Shown here one piece after another: positions 34,701 through 50,275 of a DNA stretch of 64,000 nt. The DNA is from Flaccisagitta enflata (lineage: Eukaryota > Chaetognatha > Sagittoidea > Aphragmophora). Made by a program: the position numbers and the translations under genes. Position 1 is the stretch's first letter. Every line of letters begins with the position of its first letter. The notes beneath the pieces were generated by a model. That model did no database searches. It worked only from the letters and a program-made list of their open reading frames with translations, and was not told the DNA's origin. Where the stretch lies: NCBI GenBank assembly GCA_965153355.1, contig OZ231126.1, positions 57,536,001-57,600,000 on the forward strand, in the 5' to 3' direction.

Positions 34701-35100
34701 TTAAAAATCTCCTTTTTTACAGGGTTTTTAAGAAAATTAACTGCTTAGTCCGGATAATTTTGCATACCCTGTTACCAACTGATGTAAATCTTCTCTCCCT
34801 CTCAACTACATCAGATCGTAAGACGAAATAAGATCGACAGAAACCAACCTGTTTCAACCTGGCGGCGTCATCCGACGGCTTAGAAGGCTGGTACAGCTTC
34901 ATAGATTCAACCGCCATCAACCGGGGCTTAGTTACGGTGTCACGTTCCAAGGCGGCGATGCCAGGATCGTCATCAATGGTTGGTAGGTCACCCCATCGCG
35001 TCGGAAAGGGCCGGAAGAATACGGAAGTCGTATCGGAAAACATTGTCACAGGGGGGGCGGGGGTCGAGGGGGTGGGCGGTACAGATGATTGGAGATGCAT
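31773..35100 (-). CDS. SUPT7L: SAGA/STAGA complex subunit SUPT7L (STAF65-gamma) homologue
   Basis: Three exons: 35100-34849, 33196-32671, 32482-31773, joining in phase (0 then 1) to 495 aa. The histone-fold region is split by intron 2: ARQLVKKSVVTLVAHAGFDS then DLLQSYLRQLTGNLADARD. It is followed by FTEMGVGSAKSLLRFYH, which parallels human FHEVGIGSVLSLQKFW. SUPT7L is a histone-fold subunit of the SAGA co-activator; partner assignment is family knowledge. The linker and tail are Ser/Pro/Asp-rich, ending in a lysine run, and make the protein longer than human (414 aa). The start MHLQ is 42 bp after the POLR1D stop; a second in-frame ATG is at codon 20. Intron 1 carries a foldback at 33847-34465. 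Confidence 0.9.
33847..34465. mobile_element. Foldback element in SUPT7L intron 1
   Basis: Arms of nearly 300 bp run inward from TACAGTACTGTC / GACAGTAGTGCATA and include CCAATCCAGGGTGAGAATGA and its inverse. The centre is near 34157, between GAGTCACC and GGTGGCTC. CAGT termini next to TA suggest a Tc1/mariner-type MITE. Confidence 0.75.
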
Positions 35101-35142
35101 TGTCAGTCCTCACGTCGTTGATTTAGCCCAGGAGAATTTATT

Positions 35143-35831
35143 TTACTTTCGCGTTTCACTCTCGGATTTTGCTCTGAACGCCAAGAGTGCATCCTCGTAC
35201 TCCATGGCGATGTGTTGAGAAGCGCTACGAAGATTCTGCAGTCCCGTGCGCAGAATGTCGACAGACGTTGTGTCTTTGGAATTGCTTTGAATGCGGAGAT
35301 GGATATTGTCCTCCGTCGGATGAACCACGCTGTACCTAATAAAAAGCAAAGGCCGAGAAAAGAAGGGTGATGAAAGGGGGAAATCTAATTGGTTCATGTT
35401 CACTGTGCAGCGTGCCCAGCTTCTCTTACCAAAGGAAGAACTTTCGTGTTCAGCCCAGCAGACAGTTCAGATTCTGGGAGTGAAGAACCCGAAAAAGTCC
35501 GCCAAACCAAAATGTCAACCGTTAATAACTAACGACAGACAATAATTTTTATTTTGCACTATCCCGACACCTGCCTGACCACTGAAAAGATCTTGAAGGC
35601 TCTTAAAGACGTGCTTGCAAAATCTTGTCGCAAATAAACCTCTTCGGAAATGAGGAAAAGTGCCACTAACCCGCAGAACTCGGCCCTAGGGTCCTTCTGG
35701 ATCATGAACCGTAACGAGTTTCCAAGAGTATGATCGTGCTTGTGGAGAACGAAGGTCTGATCGTTGTCGTCGGGACCGGGAAGGCGCTCTATACGAGGCA
35801 AGGAAGCCGTACCTTCTGCCTGCTCTGCCAT
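35143..35831 (-). CDS. POLR1D: RNA polymerases I and III subunit RPAC2
   Basis: Two exons, 35831-35671 and 35335-35143, join as TGCGG|G to give 117 aa. The core motif FVLHKHDHTLGNSLRFMI followed by EFCGYSVVHPTEDNIHLRIQ is the RPAC2/Rpb11-like dimerisation domain (human: FVLHEEDHTLGNSLRYMI, EFCGYTTTHPSE). The family forms the AC40/AC19 assembly heterodimer of Pol I and Pol III. The length is close to human (133 aa), with a shorter N-terminus. AATAAA begins within a few bases of the stop, and the SUPT7L ATG follows 42 bp later. Confidence 0.96.
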
Positions 35832-36183
35832 GGGACTTTAAGATGCAGTCACCAAATGTTTGCAGTCCAAAATGTCTTCAGTCAAAGTTATCAATTTATC
35901 AACAGCTAATAGAGAAAGAACCTAAGAAAAAGGTAAGCTTTGAACTTGACGTATGATAAAAATTCGAAACCAATTGACAGCCGCGAAGGCGATTTGAACG
36001 ATTTTACAAAGAAATTGAGTTCTGACATGAAATGAAATTGAAAGTCCAACGAATGATGATAGCCTAGCTTCGGTAAGACCACGTCTCCCCGCAGATCGTT
36101 AAAAGGTTCCATGCGTCGCATCTTGAAAAGGCGGGAAATTGACGCCGACGAACACTTCGGATTTCCTAGAGAGAGTGAGGAAC

Positions 36184-36568
36184 TTAATTCATCAGCATCT
36201 CACGCAATTCCAACTGATTTCTGTACAGCTTGTCAGTTTCTGTACAGCTTGTCAGTTCATCAGTAGAAATCGCCACAGCACAGTCAACTAAAATAATCAA
36301 AATGTATGCTTTTCCAAAAATGTTCCGATCACAAAGAGCGGCGCTTTCTCGGCATAGGCACTTTACTTTCCCTTCCTTTCCACGCACGTGAAAACATGGC
36401 AAACTGGTTCCCCCGGCAGGATAATGAGAAGGGTTGATGTGAATAGGTGATTTTGAGGCGCTTACCATTCAATAATCTGTCAAAGGATCCATCGTCCACC
36501 GTTTTTCTTAAAGTGCGACCCCTTCTCCGTCTACAACGCCAACAGCAGCAATCCGTAGCTCCGTACAT
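36184..36568 (-). CDS. Small Cys/Arg-rich protein, not recognised
   Basis: Exons 36568-36466 and 36287-36184 join in phase (AATG|GTAAGC donor, TTTTAG acceptor) to a closed 68-aa frame. The N-terminus MYGATDCCCWRCRRRRGR packs four cysteines next to an arginine cluster, the pattern of a possible acylated or metal-binding head. The rest is polar (TDELTSCTETDKLYRNQLEL). The second exon contains a direct duplication of AAGCTGTACAGAAA / GACAAGCTGTACAGAAA type. It lies in the gap between RPL15 and POLR1D on the same strand, with spacing like its neighbours. I do not recognise the family. Expression is unproven. Confidence 0.45.
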
Positions 36569-36957
36569 GACATCTCCACAACCACCACCCTCATCTCCCT
36601 CCTTCCAACACCCTCTTTTACTTGGATCTTTCTCTCATCTTCCGGCGCTTCCTCTTCAAACGCCTGACGCGCTTCTTATGCCACTTGGCGCGCATAGCTT
36701 CAAAAGGGTCTGTTTATCCTTTTTTCATAAACAAAATCTAAAAAGAAAATTTTTTGAAACTTTCGAGTTAGAGACAGAGTTGAATTTTAAATATGTTTTA
36801 TCCTCGTGGAAACAAATACAATTGTCAACGAACAATAAGGCGGTCGCGATGAGATGACACTGAAATCGCAAACAAGAAAGCAGATTGTCCAAAAAATAGG
36901 GTGACAAGTCGTAGTTGGCACTTTCTTTCCGATTCAGCTGTTTCCTTAAAAAAGGGC

Positions 36958-39900
36958 TCAGTGACGGTAACGAGTGAGGGAGAGGGTGTTCTTTCTGAGC
37001 CAAGCGGCGCGGCGGGATCCTCCTTTGGTGGCGGAATAACGATGACCTTTTCCCAATCCACGCGACGTCTTTCCAGCAGCCGTCTTTCCGCGCAATTCGC
37101 GGTGCTTTTGTTTCGCCTCGCAGATCCACTGGAAGGATGGTAAAGCAAAGAAATCGAATAAAGGTGAGAGGAAGAAGAAAATCCGCATGCGGTAACCAGT
37201 TTTGTCTAGATAGCCTACGTGATGATATCTTTTCAAAATCTTGCGTGAATTCCCCCATCCAAGGGTGGTTTTCGAAAGTAGAGTCGGGATAACAATGTAG
37301 ATTATCAACTACTTTCGTCAAGTCCTGCGTCTACATCCAAGCTTAAGGCACAGAGCGACTTACTTGGATGCGAGGATCTCTACGGATGGCGGTGTGGGCG
37401 GGATCGACCATGATCACTTCGTAGTATTTGTAGGTAGAATCCTCACCGACCCAGTAAGAGTTGAGGACACGCAACGACCCAATCTTGCGACCGACACGCT
37501 CCTCTGCGTTGGGATTCAAAAGAAAATTCATCTTGTACAGTAGATGTCATCTATACAGGGAAATACAGGGGCCATCCTAACATAAATAATATTTGAGCAA
37601 TTGAAATCAGAAGTCCAAAAATGCAAAATTTTGGGATTTTTTTAAAAAACTTTGAAATGATTTTTCGTCTTTTTGGGTTAGCGCACCCCTCAAAATGTTT
37701 GGGAATAAATTGGTACACTCCAAGCCAGACTTAGCTTCCGGGAGTCCCTAGGCTTGACAGCTACCATGGGGTCCCCTATCCCCCTTGTTGCAGCCTCCCT
37801 TTCCACTCATAACTGGTCGAGCTAAGCTAGAAAGGCATTCAATTTTCAAAGCTTTAAAACCTACAGTTAAATCAGAACCAACAATTTTAAGGGACTAAGA
37901 AATTTCTTCTGTCATAAACGGAATTCTGCTTTAGCCAATGTATAAGAATAAAAACCTAGGATTTTAAGATGTCAGGATAGTTGACAGGATAAACAAAAAA
38001 AATTGTCTTTCTCTTTCTTTCCTACTTTCTTTTTCCTCCCTTCTTTCCCAGGGTTGGGGGCTGTACCGCGGGGCCCCTGGCTTAAGTGTTTTAAGCCTAT
38101 TGGGAAGTCCGCCTCAGGGCAAATTTGATGACAATAGATTCTTTAAGTGAGCGCCAATAATTTCAATATTTTCTTAGAAGTAGCCATTTGAAAATCAAGC
38201 CTCAATTTTTTACACTCAATTTTTGCTTTTTTGGCCAAAAATGAAAAGGAGTTTTTTCCATTTTTTTTGTTTTTAGAGTAGATTAGGGCAAAATGAATAT
38301 CTACAACCAATTTTAGACTTTTCGCTCAAAAAACCAAAATTTTACCTTAAAATTTAATATAGCCGCTTCTACTAGGCCGAGAATGCTGAAACTTCGCATG
38401 CAAGTAGAAAAAAGACATTTTTCTTCACTTAAAATTCTGAGGGGTGTTTTTTTTTAAAAAAAGTGTTTTTGACGGATGCAAAAATCAGACAATCACCCAG
38501 TCGAGTCTAATCTTGTTTGGCGCGAAAAACTGACACCAAATGCAAATTTTCACGCTTTATTCCAACTTCGCCGAGTCCTTTTTAGGTGCGACAAAGCACC
38601 TCTATAACTGGCTGTGTCCGTTGGTTGGTTGGTCGGTTGGTCTGTCTGTGGGGTAACGCATTCGTGCGACGATCCACACGTCGCACCTATTGGCCTCTTT
38701 GGCCTTGTTCTTGAATCCTGGACTATACAGACAGAACACTATTTTAAGGAGAGGAGGCAGCAGAAGTTTTAGCCACCCCCCTACAAGTAAATTGGTTTTA
38801 TGAATTTTCTGACTGAAAGTGGTTTTGAACACTTGGGGGGGGATTTGTTGTGGCGCCACCGCGGCGATTTTTGAGTTTCAATCTAGAACCCCCTAATTTG
38901 CCCCCTTTTAACACCTAAATGACCACCCCACCGAGGGCAAAAAAATTTAAAAAATTTTTAAAAATTTATATCTCGATATTTGTAATTTTTTTGGTAGAAT
39001 AGTGTTGAATGATGTCTATATACACTATAAATCACAATTTTTTGGCTTGTTTTGCAGTTTTTCATCAAAAAAAAGGAATTAAGAAAATATGAAAATAAAG
39101 AATCTAAAATTTAAAAACTAATTTTTTTCATGAAAAACTGCAAAACAAATCAAAAAATTGTGATTTATAGTGTATATGGACATCATTTAACACTATTCTA
39201 ACAAAAAATTTACAACTATCAATAAAAAAATATTTAAATTTTTTTACCCTCGGCGGAGTGGTCATTTAGGGGTTAAAAGGGGGCAAATTAGGAAGTTCTT
39301 GATTGAAACTCAAAAATTGCCGCGGTGGCGCCACAACAAATCCCCCAAGTGTTCAAAACCACTCTCAGTCAGAAAATTGATGAAACCAATTTACTTGTAG
39401 GGGGGGTGGCTGAAACTTTTGCTGCCTCCTCTCCTTAAAATGGTGTTCCGTCTGTAATGGTTAACATAACTTCAGATTTATTGTTGTTAGTTTATTTAAA
39501 GGCTCTTGGTTTGAATTCCAAACTGGTTTTGGAAATCAAGCGAACGGATAAACTTAAAGATCTGCAAAACAAGGCCAGATACACGGCTACCGAAATTGCG
39601 TGCGGGTGGGCAGGGGCCATATTTGAGGTCACCAGACCATTCGGGCAAGAGCAGTGAGGTCAAAGAAACAAAATCATAAAAAAAGTAAACTGTGACTGAC
39701 CGACCGACGGACAAAGCTGGTTGTTGAGTCAAGCACGCGACTAAAAACAATTGATCCTATCATGTTGTACTGAAAGTTTTTTTTCCTTAGATAAGCCGTA
39801 AAAAGATGCCATACCTCATTGTCAACCCCTTAGAGCCTACACATTACACCAACAAAACATCAGTCCCCTCAATGTTATGATAATCAGGTTATAAGCTCCC

Positions 39901-40773
39901 CGTATTTCGAAGTCTAGACGACATTCACTGCATAACTTGATTACGTGGTAAGAGATAAAATGGAATCAGTAGAATTGGAAGTTTTGTCACGCGCTAATCT
40001 AAGGTCAGAACAGGTCAAGTTTTTCTTCTCCAAAAGCGCCAAAAAAGCCGCCTTAGGATTTTCGTTGAAAATTGGTCTGACCAACTCTCAGAGCGCGCAG
40101 ATACCGCGAAGATCCGCGTTGCCAGACAGAATAACTCTGAAAAGCTGCGAATCCCGTGTCTCGAGGATCTTACTCTTCCACGGATGTAACACACGAATGA
40201 CGATGGAAACGTGACTTTCGTGCTGACTTACCCGTGGGAAATGGTGAAATCAACTTCAGTACTTGAAACGCCTTCACCACTCCACTTACCGGCGATGGAT
40301 TGAAGTGAACGCTGGAATTTCATCTGATTGATGCCATGGTGGGTCGGCTTGCCATAAGTGCATCCCTTGGCGACGGGCTTCTTGCGGGAACCACGGCGAA
40401 CGCGGACGCGGTAAATGACGAATCCTTGCTTCGCGCGATATCCCTAGAAAAATCAGAGCTTCGGACTGTAATCTCTAAAATGCCAGCATTGCCATGTATC
40501 AGGTAAGATGGTGATTACTACTATCAAAATCAATTAACTATCTCTTTTCCGTCTTTCTTCCTTGTCCTCCCTCCCTCCCGTCTTCCTTCCTTCCCTGATG
40601 CTTCCCAAGTCTTGACTTACCAGTCTGCGAGCCTTTTCGATGCGAGTCGGTTGAGAAGCCCTGTGCACGCGCGATAGCTGGCGATATTGCCACGTGCGGA
40701 CGCGCAACAGAAATCCCATCACGTCGGTCTGCTTCTTACGCCATAGTTCGTTGACATATTTGTACGCGCCCAT
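36958..40773 (-). CDS. RPL15: 60S ribosomal protein L15 (eL15)
   Basis: Four exons: 40773-40621, 40443-40290, 37503-37364, 37128-36958, total 205 aa (human 204). It begins [20 protein letters not shown] and ends [16 protein letters not shown], colinear with the eL15 family throughout. Intron phases are 0, 1, 0. Intron 2 (37504-40289) is enlarged by transposons: a (GTCY)-type element, a 727-bp foldback and an inverted (GTCY)-type element. Upstream, a TATAAAA-like sequence (40872-40866) stands about 40 bp before a pyrimidine-rich TTTTCTTTACC, which could be a ribosomal-protein-type start site; weak evidence. Confidence 0.98.
38584..38709 (+). mobile_element. Complete (GTCY)-type element, AGGTGCGAC subtype
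   Basis: After TTTTT: AGGTGCGACAAAGCACCT, CTATAACTGGCTGTGTCCG, (GTTG/GTCG/GTCT)n, GATCCACAC, then GTCGCACCT (reverse complement of the first nine bases), a GGCC-paired loop and TTGTT. Nearly identical to 45041-45163 on the other strand. Confidence 0.7.
38728..39454. mobile_element. 727-bp foldback MITE, TA duplication
   Basis: The termini CAGACAGAACACTATTTTAA and CGGAACACC-type inverse, flanked by TA on both sides, lead into arms of about 340 bp. GCGCCACCGCGG pairs with CCGCGGTGGCGC, and TAGTGTATATACA-type blocks lie near the loop (about 39095). Tc1/mariner-like by duplication. It lies in RPL15 intron 2, 18 bp from the preceding (GTCY) element. Confidence 0.85.
39568..39742 (-). mobile_element. 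(GTCY)-type element, AGTCGCGTGC subtype
   Basis: Minus strand: TTTTT-AGTCGCGTGCTTGACTC, GCTTTGTCCGTCGGTCGG, spacer with CCTGCCCACCC, then GCACGCAATTTCGG, CCGTGTATCTGGCC and TTGTTTT. Confidence 0.6.
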
Positions 40774-40965
40774 AATTGGGCTTTAATATTAAATCTTATC
40801 GGAAATTCTCAAATCTTTATGATGGTAAAGAAAATGGGGTCGAGAGGACGGGCGAGTGGGGAACATTTTATACTTTTTGAAAGCTTCTTCATATACAAAA
40901 TAACCGAAACTGAAAACGATTTTTAAAGGAAACTCTTCGGTCGAAAATATTACATAGTTTTTATT

Positions 40966-42966
40966 CTACGCGATGGATGATGCATTCGAGGCGATCCTGG
41001 GCCACAGATCGGCACACTCCTTGGCAACGGGTCCTGTGATGGCACTGCCTTTCATTTCTCCTTTGTTGTTGACAATCACGCCGGCATTGTCTTCGAAGTA
41101 CAGCGTGACACCGTCCTTCCGGTGATAAGGCTTCCGCTGCCTAATCACCACCGCTGGGATAACCTGATTCACACAAGTGGGTATTTCGGTGTGATTAATC
41201 GAGGGTGGGTTCTGGAGAGAACGGCATACAGCGCCAAATGCCTTACCTTCTTCCTCAATTCTGGCTTTCCCTTCTTCACCGAGGCCATGACCATGTCGCC
41301 AACGGCGGCGGCAGGCATACGATTCAATCGACTACCAAATCCAGCCACGGAGATGACGTAAAGATTCTTGGCACCTAGAGGAGTAAAAGATTAGGATGAG
41401 GGGGTGGGGTAAAATGGGTCACCCACTTTATTCAGCCCTATTATCAGTTTCAGTAAAATCGTGTTTTCATCCAAAACTAGACACTGGCCAAACCTTCCTT
41501 TTCCATCCAAATTACCAACTTATTCCTCAGATGTGGCTGACCCATTTTACCCAGGGTGACCCATTTCACCATACTAAGAAGAGAGAAATCTTCCCATTAG
41601 CCCGTACTGAAATGACTAAAACAAGAAAAATCGAAATCCTCCGGGCAGTTCATGCTGTGGAACTGTCTTGAGCTTCTATTGTCATCCTTTTCAGCTTTAA
41701 AGTTTACATCTTGAACTTCCCATGGCTCAATAGAAAACCAAAAAATTCGAATTGCTGAAATCAAAATTATGACTGCAGATTAGAAATCTGCATGAAAAAC
41801 CGTCTGTTGAGAAGCTTTTCTTTTATCAAAATTCCTTCGGGATCATTATCAAAATCCACGCTAAAGATATTTCAAAAAAGGTAAGTTAAATGATTTTACA
41901 AAGAAAAAAAAGAACGTTAAGTTTAAAAGAAGTTTAGCGACATTTGACAGCAATTTTGACCTCCTTATTGGAATATCAAAAAAAGGAAAAAACTTTCAAT
42001 CGTCAGTTTTTTCTGCAGATTCCAAATCTGCAGACAGAATTACATAATACATAATGAGTACTTTGAAATTTCGGATTTCCTATAGAGGTAAAGTAGATGT
42101 CTAGACTTGGAAATACGGGGGAATTCATTACAAGAAGACAAATAAAGTTAAGAGAATGATATTTGGAATATAAATTAATAAAAGTATACTTTATTGCATC
42201 GCAGGGCTATAACACTAGTTACGCTCCCTAGCAACAGCTAAACGAGCAATATTCATACAGAACATACTGTGGGAAAGTTATGGCAAATTATATTTTAAAC
42301 AATGTTCCTTAAAAATTTTTTCTCAAAATATTGATACTTAAGCGTGAATACATGAAAATGTGTTTCCATAGCAACCAATACCCATGGGCAACAAAGCATC
42401 CTTTTATTAGCCGTATATTCCAAATATCAGTCTCAAGTAAATTCACTTTCCTGTAATGAGTTCCCCCATATTTCCAAGTCTAGACGACATCTACTGTAAC
42501 AGAAGAGGATAACAGAAAGTAAGGCGCGGTCCCCTAAAAGTTGACTTTCAAAGCCAATTTTGATTTCTATAGAAGCCTGGACCGTCCCACAACACGATCT
42601 GCTCAGAGAAAGTTAATTTTATCGCTTTTTGTCATTTGATTACAGGCTACTACCCATAAGACAGCGTAGCGAAATGTAGTTTCTCAAGCGTCGTCAAAGG
42701 AAATGTGAAAAGGTCTACTATCAAACTCCATCCACTAAATTTAAGAATGGTGTTAGCGAATCCTTTTCTGCGATTTTGCTTTCGCACAAATTGACACTCG
42801 CGGAAGAACGGAAGATCATTCGCGAGCTCTAATTTTGCGCGTCGAGGGCTACATTGACGGGTCTCGTACCAGTGTTGTCGGCGCAATTCATGACGGCAGC
42901 GACCGGAAGCGCCAAGGAAATTCTGAACTTTCCTCCCGAAGAACCTCCACGTCCTCTCTTAGACAT
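40966..42966 (-). CDS. RPL23: 60S ribosomal protein L23 (uL14)
   Basis: Three exons, 42966-42870, 41374-41247, 41163-40966, total 140 aa, equal to human. It begins [34 protein letters not shown] crosses intron 1; [15 protein letters not shown] and [20 protein letters not shown] are family hallmarks. uL14 sits at the subunit interface of the large ribosomal subunit. Introns are phase 1 and phase 0. About 60 bp before the ATG a CTTCCCACAG resembles a 3' splice site. Intron 1 (41375-42869) holds a foldback and a TIR element. Confidence 0.98.
41770..42060. repeat. Foldback (GATTGCAGATT family) in RPL23 intron 1
   Basis: ATGACTGCAGATTAGAAATCTG pairs with CAGATTCCAAATCTGCAG across a centre near 41905. 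The arms contain AAATTCCTTCGGGAT and, on the other side, TATTGGAATATCAAAAAAAG. Confidence 0.55.
42092..42496. mobile_element. TIR element in RPL23 intron 1
   Basis: Ends AGTAGATGTCTAGACTTGG and, inverted, CAGTAGATGTCGTCTAGACT, continuing GGAAATACGGGGGAA on both sides, with TTTGGAATATA further in. The interior matches the CTCCCTAGCAAC dispersed repeat (20790, 29630). No coding frame. Confidence 0.7.
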
Positions 42967-43473
42967 TTTTAAATGTTTTTAATAGTCTTTTTTCAGCAAA
43001 AACTAACTTTAACCTGTGGGAAGATTTTTTTTTTCATAGCAAAATGAGCTTATGTAAAAACGTTGACATACGTCAAGGAGACCCGATCTCTCCCAATCGA
43101 TCCGAAGAGCGTGAGAAAGAACGCGTTCACCGAGCGTGAATGGGGTTGTAAAACGGTGCGCTTCGAAAATTTGTTTAGAATTCCACTGACATTAAGGCGA
43201 GATATCAAGTCAACACACAGATGGTAATATCACCGGGATGGATACAGCGGAAAGGAAATGCTGCAAAATAAATTGCTTTTTTTTTTCACCGGTTAGTAGT
43301 AAAAGACTAAAGCGGGAAACGGACGAAACGCGGACGAGCTATTTCACTCCTAGATACATTGTGTAATTGGTGCCCTACCGATTAAACGCATCAACAATAA
43401 TAAGACCACGCTCGAATCCAGAGAGCATCCTCTGGAAGAGATTAAATTAAAGACAGTTTGAATATCATCATCT

Positions 43474-45608
43474 TTAGCACTTGACGCCCTTGAGACCGGC
43501 GGCGAAGTAGGTAAAGTAGGGCGTGGTGCCGTCCTCGCGGTAGTTGAGGAGAGGGAGCATACCGTCTTCGTTGTACTCATGGTTGATGAAAACATCGTAG
43601 TCACCGAAGTCTGAGAGGGCCGTGGATTGGTGAGAATTGATAAAGTATGAATTAACCGTGCTGAATTGGAGATGGGGCCCCACAATGGTTAGAATTTAGA
43701 TACAGTAAACCCCGCATTAACGCTAAAACAGTAGTAGAAATCCGCCTATAACGGATCTAAAAACAGTCTTTTCATATAGATTTCTTTTAATTTCCATGTT
43801 GGTAATAACAAAAATCCACCTATACTGAGTAAAATTTAATAGTCCCTTGACATCCGTTTATGCGGGATTGAACTGTAGTCAACTTAAGCTATGTAAAGCA
43901 ATCTAACAAAGTTCGTCTTCTGCTTACTTTTGACGATCTCGCCGCATTTCTTGGCCATCTTGGTTTTGAAAGCGTTAACTTCCTCTTCGGAAGCGCCGTC
44001 GGCTTTGAGCTTGTCAACGAGCTTCTTGCCGTAATCCTTGATGTGCTTGGTGTACGCCTTCTTGTCGAGTTCGTAGGGCTGCAGTTTGAAGCCGAAGACG
44101 AGGTTGTTGACTGATGATAGAAACATGGGAGGAAATACGATTTCAAAATTTTTAAAACAGCACGAAGACGGGGCATAATGCAAAACAAACACCGACACTA
44201 ACGTTAACTAATCATAGTGTGAGAAAAAATGTTTAACATTCATCTCTCAGATGATATCGAATGCAATTGTTCAGTGCAATATTCATGGGTTCCAGTTGCC
44301 AAGGTATATAACAAAATGCCCGAGAGCCATATGTTGGGTAATATGTACCTAACTTAGGAGTGCATACCGACTACTGTAGTTCCAGCAAGGTCTGTTCAGA
44401 GGGCTAAATATGTGCTCCTAGAATCGTACTGCCAGCACAAAAAAATACAATTTAGGGTTTCATTACATTCATATTAGAAAATGTTTAACAACCAGCAAAA
44501 AAAAAGCCACTCCAAGACACTAGGTCTTATCTATTATTGACATAAGTCGATTCTTGATCCTGTACAGAAGTAATGACATAGTGAGAGGGGCAGTCGAAAT
44601 CGCTAGCACCCCTACCTGCAGCTTAGATATTCAATACCACACAGATATTCAAGGTGATGGCCAGTAGCTTATCCCAATACTATTCCCGCCATCGAGGCGA
44701 TTTCTTACAATCAAATTAGTTTTCAAAAAAAAAGCCTAGGCCTTTCAAGAGTGAAAATCAGCCAGATTTGGCGTTGTCGGATCTAAGTGGTAAATTCAGA
44801 TAACCCAGATAACGGGAACAATAGGATAAGCTTTTGACTGTTACTCCAGTTGCCCAGGAAGCATTTTTCATTTGAGCTGTGAATAGGGGTGCTAGCGATT
44901 TTGCTGCCCCTCTCATTGTATTATCATTGGATCTGTACATCAGTTCAGATTTTAACAATATTTTCTTTCCAAAAACCTTAGATTTTGATATTACCATGCC
45001 GCACGCGAAATACATTTTCGGCAAGTCAACCATAAAGCAGAACAAAGCCAAATAGGCCAATAAGGTGCGACGTGTGGATCGTCGAACGAATGCGTTACCC
45101 CACAGAGAGACCAACCAACCGACCGACGGACACAGCCAGTTATAGAGGTGCTTTGTCGCACCTAAAAAGCTTAACGATAAGTTGATACGATAATTGATTA
45201 TCAATCGACTCTTACCAGTTTCTTTGGTATCGTCGGCACCGCCGTCATCGCCACCCTCGGCCGATGCGTTGCCTCCGATGGCAGATTCATCGATGGCGTT
45301 ATCGATGGTAATCATCTTGCAATCAGCCTGGACAAAGGGAAGCGGTAATTAGGATGCCAGCCACTGATCAAAATCTTGCATTTGTGATTTGTCAAAATCT
45401 TAAAAGGGACTCGGGAGTTTTGTTTCCTAGCTAAAGTTAGATAGCTAATTAGTCGACTCGCAATACTTGGTACTTGATTTTTTTACATTTTTAAGTCTGA
45501 TTTCAATCTAAACATACTCACCTCCCAGACGAAATTGTCGATAAGTTTGCAAGGGTAGGCATCGCTGAAAACTTCCAATCCGGTGAAAACGTCTTCGTAG
45601 ATAATCAT
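43474..45608 (-). CDS. TPT1: Translationally controlled tumour protein (TCTP)
   Basis: Four exons: 45608-45522, 45327-45216, 44110-43928, 43610-43474, total 172 aa, equal to human. It begins MIIYEDVFTGLEVFSDAYPC. The TCTP signature IGGNASAEGG lies in exon 2, and the protein ends REDGTTPYFTYFAAGLKGVKC-like, matching the human C-terminus (YREDGVTPYMIFFKDG...KC). TCTP is an abundant cytosolic protein with growth, calcium-binding and guanine-nucleotide-related roles. Exon 2 is rich in acidic residues. CTTGACTCTTTCTAAG lies about 20 bp upstream of the ATG. Intron 2 holds a (GTCY)-type element and intron 3 a pogo-like MITE. Confidence 0.97.
43703..43875. mobile_element. 173-bp pogo-like MITE in TPT1 intron 3
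   Basis: Ends CAGTAAACCCCGCATTAACG and, inverted, CAGTTCAATCCCGCATAAACG, both flanked by TA. Such termini with a TA duplication are typical of pogo/Tigger-type MITEs. Confidence 0.8.
45041..45163 (-). mobile_element. Complete (GTCY)-type element, AGGTGCGAC subtype
   Basis: Minus strand copy of the 38584 element: AGGTGCGACAAAGCACCT start, GTCGCACCT near the 3' end, then TTGGCCTATTTGGC and TTTGTT. It is in intron 2 of TPT1, antisense to 38584 but with the same gene orientation. Confidence 0.7.
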
Positions 45609-46001
45609 TTTGACTGTGGTTTGGTGTGTGGTTGACTTAGAAAGAGTCAAGATTCAAAGACTTGATTAGATATTCTCGCTTGAAATCAGCTGAAATAAGA
45701 TAGAATATGCGGTGTATGGCACAAAAGCGTTTGACTATCAGGAGCGCGTGGTGCAAATGAAATCGCAAAGGAAAGGAACCTCGCTCATGGGAGCAATTCA
45801 AGAAGAAATATCGTACTGAACTGCCAAATAATTAACAGGTCAAATCTTTAAGAATCTTAGGGCACGTTCCATCAACTTGGTTCCAAACGTGTTAATCATT
45901 TTATAGCGACATGACGATTTAACGGACAACCACATCACTAGGCGTCCGAAATCTATGGACAGTAAAAAGTAGGCTAAGACGTTTAAAATACGTTCGAATT
46001 T

Positions 46002-50275
<4,274 letters not shown>

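Larger units (their letters stand above)
37543..39935. mobile_element. Possible outer TIR element in RPL15 intron 2
   Basis: The left end ACAGTAGATGTC ... GGGAAATACAGGGG and the right end, inverted, GCAGTGAATGTCGTCTAGAC ... CGAAATACGGGG resemble the ends of the element at 42092-42496. If real, most of the intron is one composite insertion. The similarity is partial. Confidence 0.35.

Noticed and set aside
33460-40240. Shared block ATGTAACACACGAA ... TCGTGCTGACT (33465 and 40185) as a regulatory motif
   Set aside because: It recurs in introns near other repeat fragments and is most simply a transposon remnant; two copies are too few to argue function.
40444-40620. Possible C/D snoRNA in RPL15 intron 1 (two CTGA boxes)
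   Set aside because: Box C (TGATAGT) is weak and I could not match either guide to rRNA from memory; insufficient.
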